A stretch of DNA of 59,360 nt from Candidatus Competibacteraceae bacterium (lineage in GTDB: Bacteria; Pseudomonadota; Gammaproteobacteria; Competibacterales; Competibacteraceae), in the NCBI GenBank assembly GCA_016790045.1, contig JAEUPW010000108.1, forward strand, positions 1 through 59,360, read 5' to 3'. This document shows, piece after piece, positions 33,093-43,216 of this stretch (its first letter is position 1; each line of letters opens with the position of its first letter). The notes under the pieces were generated by a model. It saw only the letters and a list, made by a program, of their open reading frames with translations. It did not search any database and was not told where the DNA came from. Both the position numbers and the translations under genes were made by a program.

Positions 33093-36023
33093 ATGCTGGC
33101 GAAAATCAAGAAATTCGGCCCGGTTATCAATCTGATTCCCAACACCGCCGTCCAATTTTTGGATTTCGGTCTGAACATCAACGAAGCGCGGGTCTCGCGC
33201 GCGTTTCTGGCGGAAACCAACGCCGAAGGGCGGGCGGCGTTGACCTGTTTGTACGCCGATGACGCCAGCGGTCAGTTCGTCGCCCAAGATGGCCGGGCGA
33301 TCAAGCCGGAACAGGTCTATTCGCTGAACGCCGCCAAGGCCGCCGCCATCTTCAACGAAACCTGGATCCCGTTGCCGTTTCCGCGCGTGCGGGAGCCGCG
33401 GCCGGATGGCCGGCACCTGTTCGATAAAGGCCCCACCAACTGGGCGCGGGCGCGGCTGGTGGAGTTGCCCGCACCGGATGCCGAAGGCCACACCCACCGC
33501 GTCACCTTGGCCTTTGACACCCAACTGCTGCCGACCCGCGAAGGCCGCCCTTATCTCGCGCCCAGCCCGCTCGACATGCAATCCGGCGAGGAATTTGCGC
33601 TGAGCGATCACGAGGCCGACACCGGCTGGTTTCTGGAGCAAGAGTGGGTGCGGGAATGGTTGCACCACCGCTTCCACGCTTTCGAGCTGCGCCGCCGCGC
33701 CCCGCGCCCGGTGAACGAAGCCGAATTGCGCGCCAGCCCCGACGCTCAAGCCGCTTGGCTGACCGTGCTGACGCTATTGCAGCGGCAAGTGCAACCGCCG
33801 CGCGTGCGCTTCACCTTCGTCGACAGCGGCCCGACCGCGCGGCTCAACCAGCCGGTCGACGTCGATCTGGTGCTGGATGTCGGCAATTCCCGCACCTGCG
33901 GCATCCTCATGGAAACCAGCGGCGACGATCCGGTGGACATGAACGACAGCTACCGGCTGGCGCTGCGCGACCTGTCGAGGCCCGATCAGGTCTACGACGA
34001 GCCGTTTCCCAGCCGGGTCGAGTTCGCGCGCGCCAGCTTCGGCGACGAAAAACTCTCCCGCCGCAGCGGCCGCACCAGCGCCTTTCTGTGGCCGACCGTG
34101 ACCCGCATCGGCTACGAAGCCCAAGCCCTGTCCTATTTCAGCCACGGCTCCGAAGGCAACACCGGACTGTCCAGCCCCAAGCGCTATTTGTGGGACACCG
34201 ACGCCCGCCACCATCCCTGGCGCTTCAATCCCGGCCCCGAAGGCTTCGGCGGCGACAGCGGTCCGGTGACCACCGGCCCCTTCATCGGCCACTTGCGCGA
34301 AGACGGCGAGGAGCTGGCGCCCGGCGAGCCGCCGGCGGTGACCGCGCTGTTTTCGCGCGGCGCGCTGATGAGCTTTTTCGTCGCCGAGGTGATGCTGCAC
34401 GCCTTCGTCCAAGCCAATTCACCGGCCAGCCGCTACGAGCGGGTGCATTCCGAAGCGCCGCGCCGGCTGCGGCGGGCGATCCTGACCATGCCGACCGCCA
34501 TGCCGCTGGCCGAGCGCAAGCTGTTCGCCCGGCGGGTGAGCACCGCGATCCGGTTGACCTGGAGGGCGCTGGGGTTGGACGAGAGCCAGGCGCCGGAGCC
34601 GTTCTTGCAGTGGGACGAGGCCACCGGCACCCAGATCGTGTTTCTTTACAACGAGGTCAAGCACAACTTTCAGGGCGACGCCGCGCTGTTTTTCCAGGTG
34701 TTCGGCCGGGTGCGCGAGGGCTACGGCGATCTGCCCTGCCTGCGCTTGGCCAGCATCGACATCGGCGGCGGCACCAGCAATCTGATCATCGCCACCTATC
34801 AGCTCGAAGGCGGCACCGCGCTCAAGCCGACCCAGGAATTTCGCGAAGGGTTCAACATCGCCGGCGACGACGTGCTGGCCGGGATCATCGAGCGCAACGT
34901 GCTGCCGGCGCTGCTGGAAGCCATCCGCCAGTGCGGCGCGGCCAACCCGGAGGAACTGATGGCCCGCCTGCTCGGAGCGAACCGGGGCGATCAGGCCGAA
35001 CGCGAGCGGACCCTGCGCCGGCAGTTCGCCAATCAGGTGGCCTTGCCGCTGGCCTTGGAGCTGCTGCACCGCTACGAAAATACCGACCTCAGCGCCGGCA
35101 ACGAGGCGGTGACGCTGCGGCTGGCCGATGTCTACCCGCCGGGCACCGGCCCGCACGAGCAGGTGGTGGCGTTCATGGAAGACGCGGTGCGCGCCGCCGG
35201 CGGCCAGAATTTCAAGCTGGCCGAGGTGGCGTTTTCCACCACCATGCTGGCGCTGGACACCACGGTGCGGCGCATCCTCGGGCAAGTGCTGAGCGACCTG
35301 TGCGAGGTGGTGCACCTTTACGATTGCGATTATCTGCTGATTTCCGGCCGGCCTTGCCGCTTGCCGGCGGTGCGGGCGGCGATTTTGGCCAAACTGCCGG
35401 CCCCGCCGGATCGGATCGTCAGCCTGCACGCCTACCGGGTCGGGGACTGGTACCCGTTTCGCGCGGTCAGCGGCCGGCTGACCGACCCCAAGACCACGGC
35501 GGCGGTCGGCGCGATGGTCTGCGCGCTCTCGGAAGGCCAGCTCTACAAATTCAATCTGCGCAGCCGCGAACTGGGCATGAGATCCACCGCCCGCTTCGTC
35601 GGCGTGCTGGAGCAAACCGGCCGGTTGAAGCAGGAAAATATCCTGTTTTCCAATCTGGAGCTGGAGGATCGCAAGACCCGGTTGCCGGAGGCGACTTTCG
35701 ATTTCTACGCGCCGGTGTTTCTGGGTTTCCGGCAGTTGGGGGTCGAGCGCTGGCCGGCGACCCCGCTCTACCGGGTCACCTTCGCTCACCCGCAAGACGC
35801 CCGCACCAAGGCGTTGCCGCTCAAGGTCACGCTGGAGCGCTCCACCGACGACAACGTCGATCTCGATTTCAAGGTGATCGCGGTGGCGGACGCCGGCGGC
35901 AACCAGCAGCCCAACGGCGTGGTGCTGCTGAAATTGCAGACGCTGAAAGACGAGTACGGCTATTGGCTGGATACCGGCGTGTTCTCGATTTCGGCCCGCG
36001 CCGGCGAGATGCCGCGCCGCTGA
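33093..36023 (+). CDS. srfB: SrfB family protein (actin/Hsp70-like ATPase fold)
   Basis: SrfB was named as an SsrB-regulated factor in Salmonella; its molecular role is unknown. The 976-residue protein has two nucleotide-binding motifs of the actin/Hsp70 type: DLVLDVGNSRTCGILME at about 257-273 (phosphate 1) and LASIDIGGGTSNLIIATY at about 551-568 (phosphate 2), with an adenosine-like LISGRPCRLPAV near 750. No signal peptide or TM segment is present, so it acts in the cytoplasm or on the membrane face. It opens the co-directional cluster, and GGAGG precedes the ATG. The next gene starts 28 bases later. Confidence 0.9.
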   Translation: MLAKIKKFGPVINLIPNTAVQFLDFGLNINEARVSRAFLAETNAEGRAALTCLYADDASGQFVAQDGRAIKPEQVYSLNAAKAAAIFNETWIPLPFPRVREPRPDGRHLFDKGPTNWARARLVELPAPDAEGHTHRVTLAFDTQLLPTREGRPYLAPSPLDMQSGEEFALSDHEADTGWFLEQEWVREWLHHRFHAFELRRRAPRPVNEAELRASPDAQAAWLTVLTLLQRQVQPPRVRFTFVDSGPTARLNQPVDVDLVLDVGNSRTCGILMETSGDDPVDMNDSYRLALRDLSRPDQVYDEPFPSRVEFARASFGDEKLSRRSGRTSAFLWPTVTRIGYEAQALSYFSHGSEGNTGLSSPKRYLWDTDARHHPWRFNPGPEGFGGDSGPVTTGPFIGHLREDGEELAPGEPPAVTALFSRGALMSFFVAEVMLHAFVQANSPASRYERVHSEAPRRLRRAILTMPTAMPLAERKLFARRVSTAIRLTWRALGLDESQAPEPFLQWDEATGTQIVFLYNEVKHNFQGDAALFFQVFGRVREGYGDLPCLRLASIDIGGGTSNLIIATYQLEGGTALKPTQEFREGFNIAGDDVLAGIIERNVLPALLEAIRQCGAANPEELMARLLGANRGDQAERERTLRRQFANQVALPLALELLHRYENTDLSAGNEAVTLRLADVYPPGTGPHEQVVAFMEDAVRAAGGQNFKLAEVAFSTTMLALDTTVRRILGQVLSDLCEVVHLYDCDYLLISGRPCRLPAVRAAILAKLPAPPDRIVSLHAYRVGDWYPFRAVSGRLTDPKTTAAVGAMVCALSEGQLYKFNLRSRELGMRSTARFVGVLEQTGRLKQENILFSNLELEDRKTRLPEATFDFYAPVFLGFRQLGVERWPATPLYRVTFAHPQDARTKALPLKVTLERSTDDNVDLDFKVIAVADAGGNQQPNGVVLLKLQTLKDEYGYWLDTGVFSISARAGEMPRR

Positions 36024-36051
36024 GCGTTCCCATTACTTTTAAGGCGTCGCC

Positions 36052-36687
36052 ATGTCGGAAACGAACCTGCATCCTGCCCTGCAAAAGCTGGCGGCGACCC
36101 ACCGGCGGCGGCTGCGGTTGCTGGGGTTGTGGTTGTTTCTGGCCGCTGCCGGCTTTCTGATGTTGTTGATGGTGAAGGCGTTCACCGGTCAAGACGCCGG
36201 CAGCCTGCTGCTGTTGGGATTGGTCGGCCTGCTCATGTTGCCCGCGATGGCGTTCGCGGGCGGGCTCATGTGGTATCTGGACCGCCGGCTGTCGCGCGGC
36301 TTGGACGAGATCGAGCGGTTGTTGCGAGATTGCGCGCCGCAAGCTGCTCGCTTGACGCCCCTCGGTCGCGGAGACGGCATGGGTTTGTTGGCGACTCTGC
36401 AACTCGCCACGGAGCCAACCGCGCCAGCGAAACCCCTGCACGCCCTGATCAATCCGTCGTTTCGCTGGAGCGCGCCGCCGCTTGGCGAGATCGACGTGCG
36501 CTTGTATTGCCGGGAACTCGCGCCGGATCGTCTCTGGATCGCGTTGGGCGCGGGGGGCGCACCCCTGATCGGCAAGCTCATAGATCGAGACGCCTACCGC
36601 CGCCGGCGACTCCTGTTGGCCGTTTCACTCATTTTATTGACTTTTTTGCTGGCGGTGCTGGCGGGGACCCGCCTCGTCGCGGGCTGA
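36052..36687 (+). CDS. Three-TM hypothetical protein between srfB and the GGDEF-EAL gene
   Basis: The 211-residue product has two hydrophobic helices near the N-terminus (about 22-42, LLGLWLFLAAAGFLMLLMV, and 50-73, LLLLGLVGLLMLPAMAFAGGL) and one at the end (about 184-207, LLLAVSLILLTFLLAVLAG). A soluble domain of about 110 residues lies between them (YLDRRLSRGLDEIERLLRDC, LYCRELAPDRLWIALG). I know no family. Close spacing to srfB suggests co-translation and a membrane anchor or partner for the SrfB/SrfC machinery. Confidence 0.65.
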   Translation: MSETNLHPALQKLAATHRRRLRLLGLWLFLAAAGFLMLLMVKAFTGQDAGSLLLLGLVGLLMLPAMAFAGGLMWYLDRRLSRGLDEIERLLRDCAPQAARLTPLGRGDGMGLLATLQLATEPTAPAKPLHALINPSFRWSAPPLGEIDVRLYCRELAPDRLWIALGAGGAPLIGKLIDRDAYRRRRLLLAVSLILLTFLLAVLAGTRLVAG

Positions 36688-36718
36688 GCGTTGTTTAATT
36701 TGCTACAATGGACTAACT

Positions 36719-36724
36719 TATAAT
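36719..36724 (+). promoter_or_regulatory. Possible internal promoter (-10 TATAAT) before the GGDEF-EAL gene
   Basis: The 119-base gap is AT-rich compared with its surroundings and contains a perfect TATAAT. The best -35 candidate, TTTAAT at 36694-36699, is 19 bases away, so spacing is poor. An internal promoter for the signalling gene is possible. Confidence 0.25.
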
Positions 36725-36806
36725 GACGATCCTGCTCTATTTTTAATTCATCCGACAATCTGCTGGGCCTCGGTCCACCGTATTTGGCGGAAGGAGACAC
36801 ATCGCC

Positions 36807-39800
36807 GTGTACCAGGGGCTTGCACGCCTGACCGTGAAGTTTCCGCTTTTTGTGCTTGTGGCGTTGCTGGTTGTGATTTGGGGGTCGGTGGGCTATTTCA
36901 ACGTTACCTTGAAACGCGATCTGGAACGCTTGCTGTCAGCCCAGCAGCTTTCCGCCGTTTCCGTGATCGCGTCCAGCATCGACCAGCAGGTCCGCTTGCG
37001 CCTTGAGGCGCTGGAGGAGCTGGCCGCCCTTTTCAGCGAGCGCGGTTTGATCGAACGTCCCGAGCAAGCCCATGCCGTGTTGCACCATGACTCGCACGCC
37101 CATCTGACGGTTGGCGCCCTGTTCAACGGCGGTTTTTTTCTGTTGGACGCCAACGGCGTTTGTCTGGTCGATACGCCGTCGGTGACGGGCTGTCTCGGGT
37201 CGAATTTCGCGCGCTATGAGGAATTTGCCGCCCTGTTGCGGCAGCGCGAGCCCGCCGTTAGCGTTTCGAGATCGGACAAGCTCTCCGGGCGTCCGCTGGT
37301 CACGGTGAGCGCGCCGATCATCGGCGCCGACGGTCGGATCGCGGGCGTTCTGATCGGGCTGACCTATCTCGACGGCGCCAACTACATCGGCGATGTGGTG
37401 GCGACCTATAAAGCGGATGCCGGCGAGGTTTTGATCCTCGATCCGGGCAGCGGCCGTTTCGTCGCGGCGACGGTTTCCGAGCTTCTGTTCAAGCCGGTGT
37501 CCAGTTGGGACGGCAATCCCGTGTTCGATCGTTACAGAGCAGGTTATGAGGGGTCCGGGATCGCCGCCAATGCGCGCGGCGTCGAAGAGCTGTTTTCCGG
37601 GCAGCGGATCCCCTCGGCCAACTGGATGGCGGTGGTCGCCTTGCCGGTCGAGGTCGCCTTCGCGCCGGTGGCCGCGCTACAGCGATCTCTCTGGGCGGCG
37701 GCCTTGCTGCTGTCCGCGATTTTGCCTTGGCTGGCGATGGCGCTGGTCAGGCACTGGTTGGAACCGTTGCGCAAAGCGACCTCGGCGCTGCGCGAAATGA
37801 CGCTCGGCCAGCGGCCGTTGGCGTCTTTGCCGGTCGCCGTCCGCGACGAGGTCGGCGAACTGATCGAAGGCTTCAACGGGCTGGTGCGCGATATCGAGAA
37901 CTGCAATCAGGTCAGCGCCGACTTGCTGCAAAGCGAGGAACGTTACCGGGCGGTGCTGGATCTCTCGCCGGAAGCGATCTTCATCCACCGCGACGGGGCG
38001 ATGACCATGGCCAACCGCTCGGCGTTGCGCTTGTTCGGCGCTCAAAAGCCGGAGCAACTGCTCGGCCGCCATTGGACGCTGCTGGTGCATCCGGACTTTC
38101 ACGAGATCGTCAAGGCGCGGATGCAAAAAGCCGAAAACGCCGGGGAGACGGTGGTGCTGGCGCCCATGGAGCAACGCTATTTGCGGGTCGACGGTTCCTC
38201 CGTCGAGGTCGAGGTCACCACCAGCAATATCGCGCTGGCCGAAGGGCGGGTCGTGCTCTCGGTCGCGCGCGACATCACCGGGCGCAAGCGCGATGAAGCG
38301 CGCTTGCAGACCTTGTTGGCCCAGCAGGCGGCGCTGCTCGACAACGCCTTGATCGGCATCGTGCTGATCGAAAAAAGGATGATCGTGCAGTGCAATCGCC
38401 GGTTCGAGCAATTGTTCGGCTACGCCGAGGGCGAAATGCTCGGTCGCGGCACGGAAATTTTGTACGGGAGCAAAGCGGGCTACGAAGGGGTGGGCGAACG
38501 GGTTCAGGCCGCCTTGGCGCGCGGCGAGGCTTATGTGGAGGAAGTCTGGTTCAAGCGCAAAGACGGCAGCCGGTTTTGGGGGAATTTGCACGGCAAAGCG
38601 CTGGACGCCGCCAACCCCAACGCCGGCACCGTCGGCATCTGCGCCGATCTGACCGCCCAAAAAAGCGCGCAGGAGCGCTTGCAACTGGCGGCGAGCGTGT
38701 TTGAAAGCACCACCGAAGGCATCGTCATCACCGATGCCGATCAGATCATCGTGGCCATCAATCGGGCGTTTAGCGAAATCACCGGCTATTCGGAAGCCGA
38801 AGTGTTGGGCAAAAGCCCCCGCTTGCTCAGTTCCGACCGCCAGCCCTCGGAGTTTTACGGCGAGCTGTGGCAGGTCGTCCAACGCGAAGGCAAGTGGCGC
38901 GGCGAAATCTGGAACCGGCGCAAGAACGGCGAAGTCTACCCGGAGCTGCTGTCGATCAGCGCGGTGCGCGATGACGAGAATCGGGTGAACCATTACGTGG
39001 GCGTGTTTTCCGACATTTCGGCCCAAAAGCAGGCCGAGCGCCAGCTTTCCTTCCTCGCCCATCACGATCCCCTGACCGGCTTGCCCAACCGGGTGCTGTT
39101 CAACGACCGCCTGACCCACGCGCTCGAACGCGCCGCGCGGGATCAAGGGCAACTGGCGGTGATGTTCATCGACCTGGATCGGTTCAAACATGTCAACGAC
39201 ACCCTGGGCCACCAGTTCGGCGACCAACTGCTCCAGAACGTGGCCCGCAAATTCCAGCGCGCGATCCGCGCCAGCGATACCTTGGCCCGCTTGGGCGGCG
39301 ACGAATTCGCCTTGCTGGTCGAGGACATCCGTGACAGCTCGGACGCCGTGCTGGTCGCCCAGAAATTGCTGGAGGTCTTCAAGCGCTCGATCCTGCTGGC
39401 CGAACACGAAATTCATATTTCTTCCAGCATCGGCATCAGCTTCTATCCCGCCGACGGTCAGGACGTGCGCGAGCTGGTCAAGAACGCCGATGCGGCGATG
39501 TACCGCGCCAAGGCCAAGGGCCGCAACGGCTATTCGTGTTACGCGCCGGAAATGACCGAGTCCGGCGCCGAACGGCTGCGGCTCGAAGCGGCGTTGCGCC
39601 GGTCGATCCGCAACGGCGAACTGCGGGTCTATTTCCAGCCCAAAGTCAATTTGGCCAGCGGCGCGCTGGTCGGGGCCGAGGCGCTGGTGCGCTGGCGGCA
39701 CCCCGAACTCGGCTTGATCGCGCCCGCGAAGTTCGTGCCGCTGGCCGAGGAAACCGGCTTCATCGCCGCGCTGGGGGAATGGGTGTTGCGGGAAGCTTGC

Positions 39801-40373
39801 GCCAAGGTCAGCGCGTGGCGCGCCTCGGGCCACGACATCCCCCGGATTTCCGTCAACCTGTCGATCAAGCAGATCGAGCGGGGCAACATGATCGATCTGG
39901 TCGCGAGCATTCTCGCCGAAACGGGGTTGCCGGCCGATTGTCTGGAAGTGGAAATCACCGAGTCGTTCATCGCCAAGGGCGACGAGGCGATCCGTTTCGT
40001 CAAAGATCTGCGCGCGCTCGGCGTGCCGCTGTCGGTGGACGATTTCGGGACCGGCTATTCGTCCCTGGCTTATCTCAAGCGCCTGCCGTTGCAGACGCTC
40101 AAGATCGACAAATCCTTCGTGATGGACATCGGCCGCGACGCCAACAACGAGGCGATCGTCCGCACCATCATCGCCCTGGCGGAAAGCCTGGATCTGAACG
40201 TGGTCGCCGAAGGGGTGGAATCGGTCGAGCAGGTGCATTTCTTGCTGCGGGAAGGCTGTCGCAACGGCCAGGGCTATTATTTCAGTTCGCCGCTTTCGGA
40301 AGAAGAATTCGTCGCCATCTGGTTGGACCCGCGGCCCAGCGCGCCCGCCGGCTGCGCTACAATGCTCAACTGA
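36807..40373 (+). CDS. Membrane-bound PAS-GGDEF-EAL c-di-GMP receptor enzyme
   Basis: The 1188-residue protein has TM1 (about 13-33), a periplasmic dCache-like sensor (about 40-290; [34 protein letters not shown]), TM2 (about 293-315), HAMP (to about 370) and three PAS domains (starting near 380, 508 and 630). A GGDEF domain follows (GGDEF near 830, with an intact RASD inhibition site five residues before it), then an EAL domain (AEALVRW near 957, [17 protein letters not shown]). Both catalytic signatures are intact, so it may make and break c-di-GMP. GTG start with AAGGAG upstream. It is embedded in the srf cluster, 28 bases before srfC. Confidence 0.92.
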   Translation: MYQGLARLTVKFPLFVLVALLVVIWGSVGYFNVTLKRDLERLLSAQQLSAVSVIASSIDQQVRLRLEALEELAALFSERGLIERPEQAHAVLHHDSHAHLTVGALFNGGFFLLDANGVCLVDTPSVTGCLGSNFARYEEFAALLRQREPAVSVSRSDKLSGRPLVTVSAPIIGADGRIAGVLIGLTYLDGANYIGDVVATYKADAGEVLILDPGSGRFVAATVSELLFKPVSSWDGNPVFDRYRAGYEGSGIAANARGVEELFSGQRIPSANWMAVVALPVEVAFAPVAALQRSLWAAALLLSAILPWLAMALVRHWLEPLRKATSALREMTLGQRPLASLPVAVRDEVGELIEGFNGLVRDIENCNQVSADLLQSEERYRAVLDLSPEAIFIHRDGAMTMANRSALRLFGAQKPEQLLGRHWTLLVHPDFHEIVKARMQKAENAGETVVLAPMEQRYLRVDGSSVEVEVTTSNIALAEGRVVLSVARDITGRKRDEARLQTLLAQQAALLDNALIGIVLIEKRMIVQCNRRFEQLFGYAEGEMLGRGTEILYGSKAGYEGVGERVQAALARGEAYVEEVWFKRKDGSRFWGNLHGKALDAANPNAGTVGICADLTAQKSAQERLQLAASVFESTTEGIVITDADQIIVAINRAFSEITGYSEAEVLGKSPRLLSSDRQPSEFYGELWQVVQREGKWRGEIWNRRKNGEVYPELLSISAVRDDENRVNHYVGVFSDISAQKQAERQLSFLAHHDPLTGLPNRVLFNDRLTHALERAARDQGQLAVMFIDLDRFKHVNDTLGHQFGDQLLQNVARKFQRAIRASDTLARLGGDEFALLVEDIRDSSDAVLVAQKLLEVFKRSILLAEHEIHISSSIGISFYPADGQDVRELVKNADAAMYRAKAKGRNGYSCYAPEMTESGAERLRLEAALRRSIRNGELRVYFQPKVNLASGALVGAEALVRWRHPELGLIAPAKFVPLAEETGFIAALGEWVLREACAKVSAWRASGHDIPRISVNLSIKQIERGNMIDLVASILAETGLPADCLEVEITESFIAKGDEAIRFVKDLRALGVPLSVDDFGTGYSSLAYLKRLPLQTLKIDKSFVMDIGRDANNEAIVRTIIALAESLDLNVVAEGVESVEQVHFLLREGCRNGQGYYFSSPLSEEEFVAIWLDPRPSAPAGCATMLN

Positions 40374-40401
40374 GCAGCCCTATCCACCGCCAACAGCCGC
40401 C

Positions 40402-43032
40402 ATGGCCAGCGAAGCCGCTATGACCGCCACCAACGACGCCCTCAGTCAAGCCTGCCGCAGCCTGGAGCAGGTCGGTTCCGAATTCCTGAACTGGCTCGAT
40501 GAAAATTCGGAGCGGGTCGGCCAGGAAAAAGCCGGCCTGATCAAGGAATTTCGCCGTTTCACCACGCAAAGCCGCCGTTTGGAGCAGGCGGTGCAGCGGC
40601 CGATGTGCGCCGGCGTGTTCGGCCCCAGCCAATCCGGCAAGTCCTATCTGATTTCGGCGCTGGCGCGCAAAGGGACCGCGCCCCTGCTGGCCGATTTCGC
40701 CGGCAAAAAAATCGACTTCATCCGCGACATCAACCCGGAGGGCGGGCGCGAATCCACCGGCCTGGTGACGCGCTTTACCTTGCAACCGGCGTCGGGGGCG
40801 ACGCCCGAAGCGCCGGTGCAGATGCGGCTGCTGACCCAGACCGATCTGGTCAAGATCATCGGCAACACCTATTACGCCGACTGCGATCACAGCGAGGAGG
40901 AATTGCTGACGCAGGCGCAGTTGACCGAGTGGGTGGACAAGCTGGTCCCGGCGGCCCAGCCCCAGCCGGTCGATCCCCTGACCGCCGAAGACGTCTTCGA
41001 CCTCCAGACCTATTTCGAGCGCTATTTCAAGGGCCAGGAGCGGGTTCGCCTGTTGCGGCACGGCTATTGGGAGCAGGCGGCGCAACTGGCCCCGCGCCTG
41101 AACATCGAGGACCGCGCCAAGCTGTTCGGCGTGATCTGGGGCGGCGTCGAGGCGTTCGGCAGGCTGTACGCGCGCCTGTACGCGGGCTTGAAGGGCCTGA
41201 ATTTCGCCAGCGACGCCCACGCCGGGCTGGAGGCGCTGCTGCCGCGCGAGCAAAGCATCATCGACGTGCAAACCTTGAATGGCCTGGGTTCGGGCGGCGG
41301 CCAAACCTTGACGCTGATCGGGACCGACGGCGCGCGGGTGAGCTTGCCGCGCAACGAAGTCACCGCGCTGGTCGCCGAATTGCGCATCGTGATCGGCGAG
41401 CAGCCCTGGGATTTCTTCCAGCACACCGACCTTTTGGATTTTCCCGGCGCGCGCTCCCGCGAGCTGATCAAGGATTTGCCGGCCTTCCTCGAAACCGGCG
41501 ACGCTTTGCGCAGCCTGTTTCTGCGCGGCAAAGTGGCCTACCTGTTCGAGCGCTACTGCGCCGAACAGGAACTGACCAGCATGCTGCTGTGCATCGGCCC
41601 CAGCAATCAGGAGGTCAAGACGCTGCCGGAAATGGTGTACGAGTGGATCGCCAGCACCCACGGCAGCACGCCGGAACAGCGCTCGCAACAGCCGACCGCG
41701 CTGTTTCTGGTGCTGACCAAGTTCGACATGGAGTTCGAGGAAAAAGCGGGCGAGCGTTCGCCGGAGACCCGCTGGGTCACCCGGCTGGAGAGCTCGCTGC
41801 TGAACTTTTTCGGCAAGCAGCACGACTGGCCGCGCCAGTGGGACCAGCAGGGCGCGTTCCGCAATACCTTCTGGTTGCGCAACCCCAATTTCAAGGCCAA
41901 AAACATCTTCGATTACGACGAGGAAGGCCGCGAGCTCGGGGTGCGCCCCGGCGAGCGCAAGCGCATCGCGGCGTTCAAGGAAGCCTTCTTGAAAGACCCG
42001 GTGGCCAGCGCCCATTTCCGCGATCCCGAACAGGCGTGGGAAGCGGGTTTCGCGCTCAACGACGGCGGCATCGGCTACCTGGCCGAGCAACTGCGGCCTT
42101 TGTGCAACCCCGAACTCAAGCGCAACCAACTGGCCGGGCAAGTGGCGCGGTTGCGCGAGCAGATGCTCGAACGGATGGGGCATTACCACGTCAGCGACAA
42201 CCCGGAACAGGAACTGGAAAAGCGGCGGGCGGCGGCCCAGCAGGTCGCCGGCAAGCTGATCGACTGCGCCGGCGAACAGCGCTTCGGCGAGCTGTTGCGG
42301 GCGCTGCAAGCCGACGGCGACGAACTCGAAGGCATCTACTACCGCATCGAAACCCGCTTGCCGGACGAGGCTCAAGCCGGCAGCGCGCCGACCATCGGCA
42401 CGGCGGTCAACACCGGACAGATGAAAGCCCTGCTCGGCCTGAGCGGGTCGGGGGACGCAGCGGCCGATGCGCCGCGCAAGGATGACGCGGCGCTGTTCGC
42501 CCGCGAGGCGGTGGCGGAATGGATGCGGGATTTGCAGGATCTGAGCGGCAACAAATCGCTGTGCGAATATTATCGGGTGCCGGAGAGCAGCATGGGCGAT
42601 TTCGTCAAGGAATTGATCGACGGCGCGCAGCGGATGAAACTGGAAGATCGGATCGAGGCGCTGGTCCGGCAGGTGACGGGATTTCGCATGAAGTTCGAGC
42701 AGATCGTGGCGCTGCCGGCCCGGTTGACCGCCAACCTGCTCAACGGCTATGTTGCGTTTTTGGGTTACGACGCGCTGGCCCCGGAGCAGCGCCCGATGCT
42801 GCCGCTGGAAAGCGGCCCCCGACCGGTGTTTCCGCCGCGCGCGGTGCCCAGGGGAGGGCCGCAACTGTCCGAACAACAATCCAGCTACGATCAGGATTAC
42901 TATACTGACTGGATTCGGGCGTTCCTCGATCTGGTGGAACGCAACGCCCGCAACCGCGACGGCAAGGACGTGGACCTGGCGGCCAACCGGCGCTTGGGCG
43001 ATTTGCTGACGCGCCTGCGGGCGGCGGTTTGA
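40402..43032 (+). CDS. srfC: SrfC family P-loop GTPase-like protein
   Basis: The 876-residue protein matches the SrfC family. A Walker A/G1 loop GPSQSGKS lies at 74-81, a G3-like LLDFPGAR at about 343-350 and a G4-like LTKFDMEF at about 436-443. This suggests a dynamin-like or GTPase-like NTPase. Long helical regions follow, with a C-terminal segment (SSYDQDYYTDWIRAF) typical of the family. No TM segment is seen. It pairs with srfB, which lies 4.4 kb upstream with a membrane protein and a signalling enzyme between; in enterobacteria the three srf genes are usually adjacent. Confidence 0.9.
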   Translation: MASEAAMTATNDALSQACRSLEQVGSEFLNWLDENSERVGQEKAGLIKEFRRFTTQSRRLEQAVQRPMCAGVFGPSQSGKSYLISALARKGTAPLLADFAGKKIDFIRDINPEGGRESTGLVTRFTLQPASGATPEAPVQMRLLTQTDLVKIIGNTYYADCDHSEEELLTQAQLTEWVDKLVPAAQPQPVDPLTAEDVFDLQTYFERYFKGQERVRLLRHGYWEQAAQLAPRLNIEDRAKLFGVIWGGVEAFGRLYARLYAGLKGLNFASDAHAGLEALLPREQSIIDVQTLNGLGSGGGQTLTLIGTDGARVSLPRNEVTALVAELRIVIGEQPWDFFQHTDLLDFPGARSRELIKDLPAFLETGDALRSLFLRGKVAYLFERYCAEQELTSMLLCIGPSNQEVKTLPEMVYEWIASTHGSTPEQRSQQPTALFLVLTKFDMEFEEKAGERSPETRWVTRLESSLLNFFGKQHDWPRQWDQQGAFRNTFWLRNPNFKAKNIFDYDEEGRELGVRPGERKRIAAFKEAFLKDPVASAHFRDPEQAWEAGFALNDGGIGYLAEQLRPLCNPELKRNQLAGQVARLREQMLERMGHYHVSDNPEQELEKRRAAAQQVAGKLIDCAGEQRFGELLRALQADGDELEGIYYRIETRLPDEAQAGSAPTIGTAVNTGQMKALLGLSGSGDAAADAPRKDDAALFAREAVAEWMRDLQDLSGNKSLCEYYRVPESSMGDFVKELIDGAQRMKLEDRIEALVRQVTGFRMKFEQIVALPARLTANLLNGYVAFLGYDALAPEQRPMLPLESGPRPVFPPRAVPRGGPQLSEQQSSYDQDYYTDWIRAFLDLVERNARNRDGKDVDLAANRRLGDLLTRLRAAV

Positions 43033-43216
43033 TCGACCCCGATCTCCGAGCCGCGCGCGCTTGGCCCGCGCCATCGGCCGACCGGTCGCCGGAGCGGGGG
43101 CGGGCGCGTCGCCGGCGGGCGGCGTTTTATCCGGTTCTCGCCACCCGGCCGGTTCGCGCCAAGCGGCCGGCGCGGGTTATCCTCATGATCGATCGCCAAA
43201 TCGTGGAGAAGAATTG

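Noticed and set aside
37677..43074. Two long minus-strand open frames opposite the GGDEF-EAL gene and srfC
   Set aside because: Both are antisense to genes with clear motifs, have atypical Gln/Arg/Gly-rich composition and no ribosome-binding site. They are compositional shadows.
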